From contig NZ_JADOGI010000019.1 of the NCBI RefSeq assembly GCF_015645445.1, positions 1 to 64,000 on the forward strand: DNA of 64,000 nt, written 5' to 3'. The notes under the pieces are model-generated. The model was not told where the DNA came from. It ran no database searches and was given only the letters and a program-made list of their open reading frames with translations. Position 1 is the first letter of the stretch. Each line of letters begins with the position of its first letter. The translations under genes and the position numbers were made by a program. Below, one piece after another: positions 33,105 through 41,424 of this stretch. This DNA is from Nonomuraea cypriaca (GTDB taxonomy: Bacteria > Actinomycetota > Actinomycetes > Streptosporangiales > Streptosporangiaceae).

Positions 33105-34616
33105 ATGAAGAACAAATGGTCCTGCCTGGCCATCGTCTGCCTGGCCAGTCTCCTGCTCTCGCTCGACCTCACCGTCCTGCACCTGGCCCTGCCCAGCCTG
33201 GTCACCGACCTCGGCGCCAACTCCACGCAGCTGCTCTGGATCGGCGACATCTACGGGTTCGCGCTGGCTGGCCTGCTCGTCACCATGGGCAACCTCGGGG
33301 ATCGCATCGGCCGCAAGCGCCTCCTGCTGATCGGCGCGGTCGCGTTCGGCGCCGCCTCGGCCGTGACGGCGTACGCGCCCAACGCCGAGGCGCTGATCGC
33401 GGCCCGCGCGCTGCTCGGCGTGGCCGGCGCCACGATCATGCCCTCGACGCTGTCGATCGTCAGGAACGTCTTCACCGAACCCGGCGAGCGCACCGCGGCC
33501 ATCGGCATCTGGAGCGGGATGAGCGCGGCCGGCTTCGCCGTGGGCCCGGTCTTCGGCGGCCTGCTGCTCGACCACTTCTGGTGGGGCTCGGTCTTCCTGA
33601 TCAACGTGCCGATCATGGCGCTGGTGCTGGTGGGCGGCATCCTGCTGCTGCCCGAGTCGCGTAACCCGGACGCCGGCCGACTCGACCTGACCAGCGTCGT
33701 CCTGTCCTTCGGCGGGATCGTGACGGTCATCTACGCGATCAAGGAGGCCGCGCACAAGGGCTTGGAGCACGCGGACGTGCTGCTGTCAGGCGCGGCCGGG
33801 ATCCTGCTGCTGGGGCTGTTCGTGTGGCGGCAGACGCGGCTGGCCGAGCCGCTGATCGACGTGCGGCTCTTCAGCAGGAGGGCCTTCAGCGCCTCCATTC
33901 TCACGAACATGCTGGCGATCTTCGCGATGTCCGCCATGATGCTGATGTTCGCCTGGTATCTGCAGCTCGTGCTCGGCTGGTCGCCGCTCCAGGCGGGGCT
34001 GGCCCAGCTGCCCGGCGGCCTGAGCGGCGCGGTGGGCGGCATCCTGGCCGCCAAGCTGGTGCAGTACATCGGCAGGAACGGCGTGGTCGCGCTCGGCCTG
34101 GCCATGAACGCGGGCTCGTTCCTCTACTACACCACGCTCGGCACCGAACTCAACTACCTCACGCTGCTGCCTGCCATGGTGATCGGCGGCATCGGCGTCG
34201 GGTTCGCGTTCACCGTCAACAACGACAACGTGCTGGCCACCGCGCCCGTCCAGCGGGCGGGGGCGGCGGCCGCGGTGTCGGAGACGGCCTTCGAGCTGGG
34301 CGGGGCGCTCGGCATCGCGATCCTGGGCACGGTGCTGAACAGCGCGTACCGCGCCAACCTGGTGCTGCCGGCAGGGGTTACCGGGGAGGCCGCGCAGGAG
34401 TCGATCGCCGGCGCCGTGGGCACGGCCTCGGCCCTGCCCGCCGGGCAGGCGGGTGAGCTCATGGTGGCGGCTCGGACGGCGTTCCTCGAAGGCGTGCACC
34501 TGACGTCGCTGGTGACGGCGGGGCTGCTGGCCGTGGTGGCGCTGCTCGCGCTGGTCGGGCTCCGCGGGGTGCCGAAGGTCATCCCGGAGGAGGTGCTGGC
34601 CCGCGCCCACTCCTGA
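33105..34616 (+). CDS. MFS transporter, DHA2 (EmrB/QacA) family
   Basis: Drug:H+ antiporter of 503 residues with 14 membrane helices. Motif A is LGDRIGRKRLLL, motif C-like glycines are in IWSGMSAAGFAVGPVFGGLL, and helix 1 has the DLTVLHLALPSL motif seen in QacA-like pumps. The substrate is unknown. It starts 35 bp after the SARP regulator on the same strand and is a likely target of it. It converges on another MFS gene 12 bp away. Confidence 0.92.
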   Translation: MKNKWSCLAIVCLASLLLSLDLTVLHLALPSLVTDLGANSTQLLWIGDIYGFALAGLLVTMGNLGDRIGRKRLLLIGAVAFGAASAVTAYAPNAEALIAARALLGVAGATIMPSTLSIVRNVFTEPGERTAAIGIWSGMSAAGFAVGPVFGGLLLDHFWWGSVFLINVPIMALVLVGGILLLPESRNPDAGRLDLTSVVLSFGGIVTVIYAIKEAAHKGLEHADVLLSGAAGILLLGLFVWRQTRLAEPLIDVRLFSRRAFSASILTNMLAIFAMSAMMLMFAWYLQLVLGWSPLQAGLAQLPGGLSGAVGGILAAKLVQYIGRNGVVALGLAMNAGSFLYYTTLGTELNYLTLLPAMVIGGIGVGFAFTVNNDNVLATAPVQRAGAAAAVSETAFELGGALGIAILGTVLNSAYRANLVLPAGVTGEAAQESIAGAVGTASALPAGQAGELMVAARTAFLEGVHLTSLVTAGLLAVVALLALVGLRGVPKVIPEEVLARAHS

Positions 34617-34628
34617 CGACCGCGCAGG

Positions 34629-35996
34629 TCACGCCGACGCAGGCTCCCGAACGTCCCCCACCGCCCCGGCGGAGAGCGGCTCCACCACCGGCCCGGTGGA
34701 GCGCGGTTCCCCCACCGCCCCGGTAGAGCGCCGTGCCGCCACCGGCCCGGCGGAGGGCCGGTCCCCCACCGCCTCGGCGGAGAGCTGCTCCACCACCGGC
34801 GCGGCAGGCAGCGGGCGGAGGGTGTGGCGCCTGGCGAGGACCAGGGCCGCGGCGGCTGCCGTCGCCGGCGGCGCGACGACGAACGCCGCCGACGGCCCGA
34901 AGTGATCGACGAGCTGGCCCGCCATCGAGGCACCCGCCGCCAGGCCGAGCCCGACGGCCCCGTTGAGCCAGGTGAACGCCTCGGTCCTGGCGCCCGCGGG
35001 GACGAGCCCGTCGATGAGGGTGTAGCCGGTGATCAGCACGGGGGCGATCACCAGGCCGGCGAGGGCGGCGGCGACGTACAGGATGGGGATCGAGCCGGCC
35101 AGGGTGAACGCGCTGGTGGCGGCGGCGAGCAGGGCCAAGCCGGCCACCAGGCGGTGCCGCGGACCCGACCGCCAGTGGGCGGCGCCGTAGAGCAGGCCGC
35201 CGAGCATGCTGGCACCCGAGAACACGGCGTAGACGGGTCCGGCCGTGGCGGGCTCACCGAGGCCGGCGGTGAGCGAGGTGACACCCACCTGAAGGCTCCC
35301 GAACACCGATCCCATGGCCAGGAACGCCACCGCCAGGACCGGCACCCCGCGCATCCGCGCCACCCCGCCGGGCTTCCGCCCACCGGCCGCCGCGTCTCCG
35401 CCGAGCGGCGCCGGCGCTCCCGTCCTGACCGCCGCGAACGTCACCGTCCCCAGCACGATCAGCACCAGCCCCGCAGTCAGCGCGGCGACCGGCGAGTACG
35501 CCGTGGACAACCCCACCAGCAGCACCGGCGCCAGCGTGAACGTCAACTCGTCGGTGATCGACTCGACCGCGAAGGCCGTGTTCAACCGCCCGGGACTCCC
35601 CAGCCGGTACGCCCACCGAGCCCGGACCATGGCCCCGACCTGCGGCGCCGAGAAGCCGGCCAGCGCGGACACGAGGACCAGCGACCAGGGCGCGGCATGC
35701 GCGGCGGCGAGCGCGAGCAGCGTGCCCAGGGCCAGCGCGTGCCCGGCGACCTGCGGCAGCAGCACTCTGGCCTGCCCGTGCCGATCGGCCAGGCGGCCGG
35801 ACAAGGGGCCGCCGACGGCCTGCGACACGGCGGCCGCCGCGGCGGCGATCCCGGCGGCGCCGTACGAGCCGGTGGACCACTCCACCAGCAGCAGGATGCC
35901 CATCTGGGTCATCGCGAAAGGCAGGCGCGCGACCAGCGCGGGGGCCAGGAAGCGCCAGGCGCCGGGGGTGGCGAGCACGTGGAGGTAGGACTTCAC
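34629..35996 (-). CDS. MFS transporter with repetitive C-terminal tail
   Basis: MFS protein of 455 residues with 12 helices (LPFAMTQMGILLLVEWSTGS, SGRLADRHGQARVLLPQVAG as the motif A loop, and others). The GTG at 35996 is preferred, with GGAG 5-8 nt upstream, and it places the first helix normally. From about residue 405 the protein leaves the membrane and ends in a 50-residue tail made of a 9-residue repeat (V-x-x-x-x-S-[AT]-[EG]-[AP]). Such a tail is unusual for this family. The substrate is unknown. Confidence 0.88.
   Translation of the reverse strand: MKSYLHVLATPGAWRFLAPALVARLPFAMTQMGILLLVEWSTGSYGAAGIAAAAAAVSQAVGGPLSGRLADRHGQARVLLPQVAGHALALGTLLALAAAHAAPWSLVLVSALAGFSAPQVGAMVRARWAYRLGSPGRLNTAFAVESITDELTFTLAPVLLVGLSTAYSPVAALTAGLVLIVLGTVTFAAVRTGAPAPLGGDAAAGGRKPGGVARMRGVPVLAVAFLAMGSVFGSLQVGVTSLTAGLGEPATAGPVYAVFSGASMLGGLLYGAAHWRSGPRHRLVAGLALLAAATSAFTLAGSIPILYVAAALAGLVIAPVLITGYTLIDGLVPAGARTEAFTWLNGAVGLGLAAGASMAGQLVDHFGPSAAFVVAPPATAAAAALVLARRHTLRPLPAAPVVEQLSAEAVGDRPSAGPVAARRSTGAVGEPRSTGPVVEPLSAGAVGDVREPASA
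34661..34804. repeat. 27-bp tandem repeat in the MFS 3' end (about 5.3 copies)
   Basis: Units begin at 34661, 34688, 34715, 34742, 34769 and 34796 with CCG[CG]C[CT]CGG-like starts. All keep the reading frame and encode nine residues each. Copies differ by several bases and alternate between two subtypes, so the array is not recent. Confidence 0.85.
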
Positions 35997-36177
35997 GAGG
36001 TCTCCGTCCAGATCATGACGGAGAACCCCCGGGAAGGAGCACACCGTCGTGGTGGGCTTCGACCGGGGTTGACACCGACGCGAGGCCGGCCGCCGAGCGG
36101 TCTTTCAAAGGCATTCGAACAAGTCAAATGCGGCAAAAACCCATGCTATGTCATCCAGGGCGGCCGGGCGCGCGGGT

Positions 36178-37089
36178 TCAGGGGATCGGGTTGGTCGGGC
36201 AGGGCCGCTCGATCGTCGGGGACAGGTCGTCGAGCCGGGTGCCGATCATCCGCGCCAGCCGCTCGATGGTCTGGACGCCCGCCCCGTGGCCCGGCTGCTG
36301 GTCCGTCTGCACCGACAGCAGCAGATCGCGCCCCGGGCCCAGGATGCGGCCGTAGCTGGTGACGGCCCAGGTGTTGTGGATGAACGGCCGCGGCGTCCAC
36401 CCGTTCTTGAGCGCCACGCGATCCCCCCGCCGGGCGGCGGCGCTGACGCCCCATGCCTGTTCCCGCATCACCTGTCCCATCAGGCCGAGCACCAGCCTCC
36501 GATCGGCGGCGCTCAACCCCTTGACCCCCTTGACCCCCTTGACCAGCACCTTCAGCAGCCGGATGCGGTCGGCCGGGCTGCTCTTGGTGCCGCCCCAGTA
36601 AATGCCGGGCCCCGGAGTGGTCTCCCTCAGCCCGGCCTTCCGATAGAAGGCGCTCATCGCGCCGCTCCCGCCGACCCGCGACCAGAGGGCGTCGGCCGCG
36701 CGGTTGTCGCTCTCCTTGATCATGCGCGTCGCCAGATCGAGCTCCTCCTCGTCCAGCCGGCCGGTACGGCGTTGCAGCAACGCGGCCACGATGTCCACCT
36801 TGGCCCCGCTGGCGGTGATGAGCTCGTGGTCGTGCTCCCCGTGCCCGAGTCTGATCCCGCTGGCCAGGTCCAGCGCGCCGTACACGATCCGGCCAGGGCG
36901 GTCGGCGGCGTACCGGGCGAGGTCGCGTTCGAGGCGGGCGCGGGCGGCGGCTCCGGCTCGCCTGTCAGGAAATTTCAGGACGCATCGCGCTACCTTGACC
37001 GGGGGCTTCACGACCGCGGGCACGACCGGCGCCCGCTCGGCACCGCATCCGGTCACGAGGGCCAGTCCGATCCAGGCCATCCTCTTCAC
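36178..37089 (-). CDS. Class A beta-lactamase-like serine hydrolase lipoprotein
   Basis: Lipoprotein of 303 residues. Signal and lipobox: MAWIGLALVTGC. The penicillin-binding fold motifs are present in order: SxxK as SGAK (nucleophile Ser at about 93), SDN as ESDNRAAD, and KTG replaced by KNG (VALKNGWTPR). No clear ExxxN omega-loop motif of true class A beta-lactamases is seen, so a DD-peptidase-like or non-lactamase hydrolase is as likely. A 9-bp repeat (positions about 36519-36545) gives VKGVKGVKG. It is isolated from both neighbours by about 80-180 bp. Confidence 0.82.
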   Translation of the reverse strand: MKRMAWIGLALVTGCGAERAPVVPAVVKPPVKVARCVLKFPDRRAGAAARARLERDLARYAADRPGRIVYGALDLASGIRLGHGEHDHELITASGAKVDIVAALLQRRTGRLDEEELDLATRMIKESDNRAADALWSRVGGSGAMSAFYRKAGLRETTPGPGIYWGGTKSSPADRIRLLKVLVKGVKGVKGLSAADRRLVLGLMGQVMREQAWGVSAAARRGDRVALKNGWTPRPFIHNTWAVTSYGRILGPGRDLLLSVQTDQQPGHGAGVQTIERLARMIGTRLDDLSPTIERPCPTNPIP

Positions 37090-37169
37090 GCGCCAACCCC
37101 CGTGAGCTCATCGGGGGTCCCCCGGTTGATGCCCGTCGAGCGCGCCCATCACACCCGGAACATCCCTGG

Positions 37170-38114
37170 TCAGACCTTCAGCACGACCTTTCCGACGGTA
37201 CGCCGCCCGGCCAGGTCGGCGAGCGCCCTGCCGGCCTCGGACAGCGGATATTCCGCGCCGGCCAGCGGCCTGACCCGCCCGCTCGCGACGAGGCCGAGCA
37301 ACTCGTCCATCTCGAGCCCGGCCGCGCCCCGCTCGGTCAGCACCGGCCTCAGCCAGAAGCCGGACACGCCCAGGTTGGCCGCCATGAGCCGGCCTGGATC
37401 CACCGCCGGCGTCGGCTCCCCGGACGAGGACCCGTAGGTCACCAGCCGCCCGAACCCGGCCAGCGCGCTCAACGCCGCCTCGAACACCGCCCCGCCCACC
37501 GCGTCCAGGACGACGTCCACGGGCCGGTCCTCGTTGGCCTCGATGATCCGCTCGGTGTAGCCGTCGGCCGCGCCGTCGACCGCCGTGTCCGCGCCGAGCT
37601 CCACGGCCAGCGAGCGCTTGTCCCGCGTGGACGCCGTGGCGATCACCCGTCCGGCGCCGAACTCTCTGGCCAGTTGCACGGCCAGGCTGCCCACGCCACC
37701 GGCCCCGGCGTTCACCACGACGCTCTCGCCCGGCCGCAGCCGCGCGGACGAGCGCAGCAGGTGCCACGCGGTCAGCCCCTGCACCAGCAGCGCGAGCGCC
37801 TCGCCCGGCCCCAGCCGGTCGGGGACGCTCACCAGGTCGCCGGCGTCGAGCACGGCCTTGGAGGCGTATCCGTTGGCGGTGAACCCCATCACCCGCCGCC
37901 CGTCGGGCGTCCGCCCGATCACCTCGCCCCCGGGGATGTACGGCAGGCCGCCGGGCTGCTCGTAGTCCCCGGCGATCTGCCTGATGTCGGCGAAGTTGAC
38001 CCCGGCCGCCTCGACGTCGATCAGCACCTGGCCCGGGCCCACCACCGGATCGGGCACCTCGGCCGCTTCGAGCACCTCGGGCCCGCCGTACCTGGCGAAC
38101 TGGATGGCACGCAT
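37170..38114 (-). CDS. Quinone oxidoreductase-like NADPH-dependent dehydrogenase (MDR family)
   Basis: Zinc-independent medium-chain dehydrogenase/reductase of 314 residues. N-terminal GroES-like part: GPGQVLIDVEAAGVNFADI. Nucleotide-binding part: VVVNAGAGGVGSLAVQLAREFGA (about 140-160), with VIATASTRDKRSLAVELGADTAVD. Zinc ligands are absent, as in QOR/zeta-crystallin types. It likely reduces quinones or enones with NADPH. The neighbour at 38141 is on the same strand 26 bp upstream and may be co-transcribed. Confidence 0.9.
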   Translation of the reverse strand: MRAIQFARYGGPEVLEAAEVPDPVVGPGQVLIDVEAAGVNFADIRQIAGDYEQPGGLPYIPGGEVIGRTPDGRRVMGFTANGYASKAVLDAGDLVSVPDRLGPGEALALLVQGLTAWHLLRSSARLRPGESVVVNAGAGGVGSLAVQLAREFGAGRVIATASTRDKRSLAVELGADTAVDGAADGYTERIIEANEDRPVDVVLDAVGGAVFEAALSALAGFGRLVTYGSSSGEPTPAVDPGRLMAANLGVSGFWLRPVLTERGAAGLEMDELLGLVASGRVRPLAGAEYPLSEAGRALADLAGRRTVGKVVLKV

Positions 38115-38140
38115 GTATCCCCCCTGGCCAGAGTAGCCGG

Positions 38141-39013
38141 TCAGAGGTGCTCGGCCAGGAATTCGGCGGTCGCGGCCACGGCCTGGCTGACGTACGGCTC
38201 GCGGTCGTAGAGGTCGACGTGCTGTTTGGCGTCGACCCAGACGAGCCGCTTCGGCTGGTCGAGCCGCTTGAACGCCTCCTCGGCCCCCTCCGGCGAGCAG
38301 AACCGGTCGACGAGCCCGTGGACGATGAGCGCCGGTTTGGGCGACAGGAAGTCCGCCCCCATCATGTTGTCCATCGTGATCAGCTCACGCACGCCGGCCC
38401 TGGTCACCCGGTTCGCCCAGTGCGGCGAGGCTCCGCGCTCGGTGCCGTAGTACGCGTTCGGCTCGTCCCCCGGCATGGCGGCCTCCCCCTCCCGGGCCAC
38501 CGCCGGGACGTACTCGACGGGCCCGCCCCGGTCCTGCCGCTCCCGCACCTCGGTGAGCGCGGCCAGCGCGGCCTGGTAGTCCATCCCGGACCGCATCGCG
38601 TACGGGTTGTTGTACGCCCCGGCAATGCCCGCAAATACCCGCACACGAGGATCAAAAGCAGCAAATTTCAGGGCATATCCGCCGCCGAGACAGACCCCGA
38701 TCGCCCCGATCCGCTCCGGATCCACCTCGGGCCGCGACCGCAGGAACGACACCGCCGCCCCCAGGTCACGCAGCTTGCCCTGCGGATCCTCCTCGAAGCG
38801 CGGCTCACCCTCAGACTCGCCCCAGTTGCGGTGGTCGAAGGCGAGCGTGACGTATCCCCGCTCGGTCAGCCGCTCCGCGTACCGCCCCGTGACTTGGTCG
38901 CGCACCCCGGTGAACGGCCCCGTGAACACCAGCCCGGGACACGGCTCCCCGCCCTCCGGCACCCGCAGGTCCCCGGCCAGCGTGAGGCCGTCCGCGACGA
39001 ACTCAACTCTCAT
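38141..39013 (-). CDS. Alpha/beta hydrolase, dienelactone-hydrolase type
   Basis: Alpha/beta hydrolase of 290 residues. The nucleophile elbow reads GAIGVCLGGGYALKFA, so the nucleophile is Cys in a GxCxGG motif as in dienelactone hydrolases, not Ser. The acid is in KPALIVHGLVDRFCSPEGAEE and the His in DAKQHVDLYD. N-terminal VEFVADGLTLAGDLRVPEGG is usual for soluble esterases of this group. The substrate is not predictable. It probably forms an operon with the quinone oxidoreductase. Confidence 0.86.
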   Translation of the reverse strand: MRVEFVADGLTLAGDLRVPEGGEPCPGLVFTGPFTGVRDQVTGRYAERLTERGYVTLAFDHRNWGESEGEPRFEEDPQGKLRDLGAAVSFLRSRPEVDPERIGAIGVCLGGGYALKFAAFDPRVRVFAGIAGAYNNPYAMRSGMDYQAALAALTEVRERQDRGGPVEYVPAVAREGEAAMPGDEPNAYYGTERGASPHWANRVTRAGVRELITMDNMMGADFLSPKPALIVHGLVDRFCSPEGAEEAFKRLDQPKRLVWVDAKQHVDLYDREPYVSQAVAATAEFLAEHL

Positions 39014-39028
39014 ATGCCCCAGTGTGCG

Positions 39029-40423
39029 TCATGAGTCGAACCCGAGCCCCATCCGGTCGAGCGCACGCAGCCACAGGTTGCGCCTGCCCTGGTGCCGGTC
39101 GGCCTGGGCGATCGACCACCGGGTGAACTGGATGACCCCGGAGCGCACCGGCTCGGGCGGGAACGGGATCGGCTTCTCCTTGACCATCCGCAGCCCGGTC
39201 CGCTCGGTACGCTCGCCGGACAGCAGGTCGAGCATGACGTTCGCGCCGAACCTGGTGGCCCCGACGCCCATGCCGGTGAATCCGGCGGCGTAGGCCAGCC
39301 GCCCGCCGTGCGCCTGGCCGTAGAAGGCGCTGAACCGGCTGCACGTGTCGATCACGCCACCCCACCTGTGAGTGAAGCGCACCCCGGTGAGCTGCGGGAA
39401 CGTGTCGTAGAAGTGCTCGGCGAGCGTGACGAACGTCTCGTCGCGCTGGTCGTACTCCGGCTTGAGCAGGCCGCCGTTGTAGTAGACGGCGTCGTAGCCG
39501 CCCCACAGGATCCGGTTGTCGTCGGTGAGCCGGTAGTAGTGGAACCGGTTGCCCGAGTCGCCGACGCCCTGCCGGTTGCGCCAGCCCACCTCGGCGAGTT
39601 GCGCGCCGGTCAGCGGCTCGGTCATCAGGGCGTAGTCGTACACCGGGACCACGAAGTGCTTGAGCCGGCGCAGCAGCGACGGGAACACGCCGGTGGCCAG
39701 GGCCACGCGCGGCGCGGTGACGGCGGCGTGCGGGGTGCGCAGCGTGATCCTCGTGCCGTCGTCGCGCAGCCCCCGGACGGGGCTGCGCTCGTGGACCCGC
39801 ACGCCGAGGCGCAGGCACGCCTCCCGCAGGCCCCACGCCAGCCGCGCCGGGTCCAGCATGGCGCAGCCGTTGCGCTCCCAGAGCCCGCCGAGGTAGGTCG
39901 GCGAGTTCACCTGCGCGCGCACCTGCTCCCGGTCCAGCGGCTGGTAGTCGAGCCCCAGCTCGGAGATCAGGTCCAGGTGCTCGTTCAGCCCGTCGAGCTG
40001 CCACGGCTCGGTGGCCACGTGCAGCTCTCCGGTGCGCTCGAACGAGCAGTCGATGCCGTGGCGCTCCAGCGTGCGCTCCATCTCGTCGAGGTTCTCCACA
40101 CCCATGCGTTCGAGCCGGTCGATCTCTGACGGCCACCGCTCCAGCCCGTTCGCCAGGCCGTGAGTGAGGGTCGCCATGCAGAACCCGCCGTTGCGGCCGG
40201 TGGCCGCCCACCCGATCCGGCGGCCCTCCAGCAGGACCACGTCGAGTGAGGGGTCGCGTTCCTTGGCCATCAGGGCGGTCCACAGCCCCGAGAAGCCCCC
40301 GCCGACCACGACCAGGCCAGCGCCGGTGTTCCCGTCGAGCCGCGGCAGCGGCTCGGGCCTGGCCGGACTGTCCAGCCAGTACGGCCTGCGCTCCGCGTCA
40401 GCCAGCGCCTTCAGCGGATCCAC
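39029..40423 (-). CDS. FAD-dependent amine oxidoreductase (PuuB/DAO-like)
   Basis: Flavoprotein of 464 residues of the DAO family. FAD site: GLVVVGGGFSGLWTALMAKE near the N-terminus, then LLEGRRIGWAATGRNGGFC, the RNGG typical of gamma-glutamylputrescine oxidases; a second flavin segment is AAGFTGMGVGATRFGANVMLDLL. It would oxidise putrescine or a derivative to the aldehyde. The GTG at 40423 has AGGGAA about 8 nt upstream; GTG 40432 is too close to it. It is the last gene of the polyamine operon, 29 bp after potC. Confidence 0.88.
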   Translation of the reverse strand: MDPLKALADAERRPYWLDSPARPEPLPRLDGNTGAGLVVVGGGFSGLWTALMAKERDPSLDVVLLEGRRIGWAATGRNGGFCMATLTHGLANGLERWPSEIDRLERMGVENLDEMERTLERHGIDCSFERTGELHVATEPWQLDGLNEHLDLISELGLDYQPLDREQVRAQVNSPTYLGGLWERNGCAMLDPARLAWGLREACLRLGVRVHERSPVRGLRDDGTRITLRTPHAAVTAPRVALATGVFPSLLRRLKHFVVPVYDYALMTEPLTGAQLAEVGWRNRQGVGDSGNRFHYYRLTDDNRILWGGYDAVYYNGGLLKPEYDQRDETFVTLAEHFYDTFPQLTGVRFTHRWGGVIDTCSRFSAFYGQAHGGRLAYAAGFTGMGVGATRFGANVMLDLLSGERTERTGLRMVKEKPIPFPPEPVRSGVIQFTRWSIAQADRHQGRRNLWLRALDRMGLGFDS

Positions 40424-40452
40424 ACATCCCACTTCCCTACAAGTGCGTTTTG

Positions 40453-41424
40453 TCAGGTACGGCGCCGCGCCGCGACCGCGTTACCGATCGCGATCAGCAC
40501 GCCGATCCCGAAGATCAGCGTACCCATGACGTTGACCTGCGGCGGGATGCCGGTCTTGACCGCGCCGACGATCCAGAGCGGGAAGGTCACGGTGGAGCCG
40601 TTGACGAAGCTGGTCACCACGTAGTCGTCGATGGACAGCGCGAACGCCAGCATCCCGCCCGCCAGCACCGCTGGCATGATCGACGGCAACGTGACCTGCC
40701 TGAACGTCCCCCAGGCCGTGGCCCCGAGATCCCTGGCCGCCTCCTCCAGCGCCGGGTCCAGCGTGACGATCCGCGCCCGCACCGTCACCACCACGAAGGA
40801 GAGCGAGAACAACACGTGCGCCATGATGATCGTGTTCGCGTCGCGGGGCACGTTGCCGGACACGAACAACGACAGCAGCGACGCGCCCATGACCAGCTCG
40901 GGCGTGGAGATGGCGGCGAAGACCAGGAAGTTCGTGACGCCCTTGCCGCGGAACCGGTGCCGACCGATGGCGAGCCCCAGCATGGTTCCGATGACGACCG
41001 TGATCACGGTGCTGACCAGGGCGATGACCAGCGAGTTGCGCAGGGCCACGGTCAGGTCGGAGATGTCGAAGAGCTCGCCGTACCACCGGAGGGTGAAGCC
41101 CTGCCAGGTGGTGTTCGACTTGCTCTGCTTGTCGTTGAACCCGAAGAGGATCATCACGGCGATCGGCGCCGACAACCACACGATCACCAGCCACGTGTAG
41201 AAGTGCAGCAGCCGATCCCCAACCCTGCCCCTGCCCCTCCGCGTGCTGATTGGTCGCTCACCGCTCCTCATTCGCTTCGCGGACCCACTCGTCCCTCGCG
41301 GGTCCACTCCGCTCACTGCGTCGGGTTCCCTCGTGCTGATTGGTCGCTCACCGCTCCTCATTCGCTTCGCGGACCCACTCGTCCCTCGCGGGTCCACTCC
41401 GCTCACTGCGTCGGGTTCCCTCAT
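40453..41424 (-). CDS. Polyamine ABC permease PotC-like, with a duplicated 30-residue N-terminal insert
   Basis: Permease of 323 residues. The usual PotC-like part begins near residue 62 (RRGRGRVGDRLLHFYTWLVIVW) and has six membrane helices and the EAA loop EEAARDLGATAWGTFRQVTLP. Right after the start Met lie two identical copies of a 30-residue segment (REPDAVSGVDPRGTSGSAKR then MRSGERPIST), absent from normal PotC proteins. It is hydrophilic and cationic and would lie in the cytoplasm. The ATG overlaps the PotB stop (ATGA at 41421-41424). With PotB it forms the membrane channel. Confidence 0.9.
   Translation of the reverse strand: MREPDAVSGVDPRGTSGSAKRMRSGERPISTREPDAVSGVDPRGTSGSAKRMRSGERPISTRRGRGRVGDRLLHFYTWLVIVWLSAPIAVMILFGFNDKQSKSNTTWQGFTLRWYGELFDISDLTVALRNSLVIALVSTVITVVIGTMLGLAIGRHRFRGKGVTNFLVFAAISTPELVMGASLLSLFVSGNVPRDANTIIMAHVLFSLSFVVVTVRARIVTLDPALEEAARDLGATAWGTFRQVTLPSIMPAVLAGGMLAFALSIDDYVVTSFVNGSTVTFPLWIVGAVKTGIPPQVNVMGTLIFGIGVLIAIGNAVAARRRT
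41242..41421. repeat. Perfect 90-bp tandem duplication at the start of potC
   Basis: Copies 41242-41331 and 41332-41421 are identical as far as I can read. 90 bp is 30 codons, so the frame is kept. Each copy has a GGACCC/GGGTCC inverted repeat (for example 41281-41286 with 41300-41305). The array ends one base before the potC ATG triplet and supplies the last base of the potB stop codon. Confidence 0.95.

Noticed and set aside
41242-41421. 90-bp direct repeats as a CRISPR array
   Set aside because: There are only two abutting copies without spacers and they are in frame inside potC; no cas genes are present.
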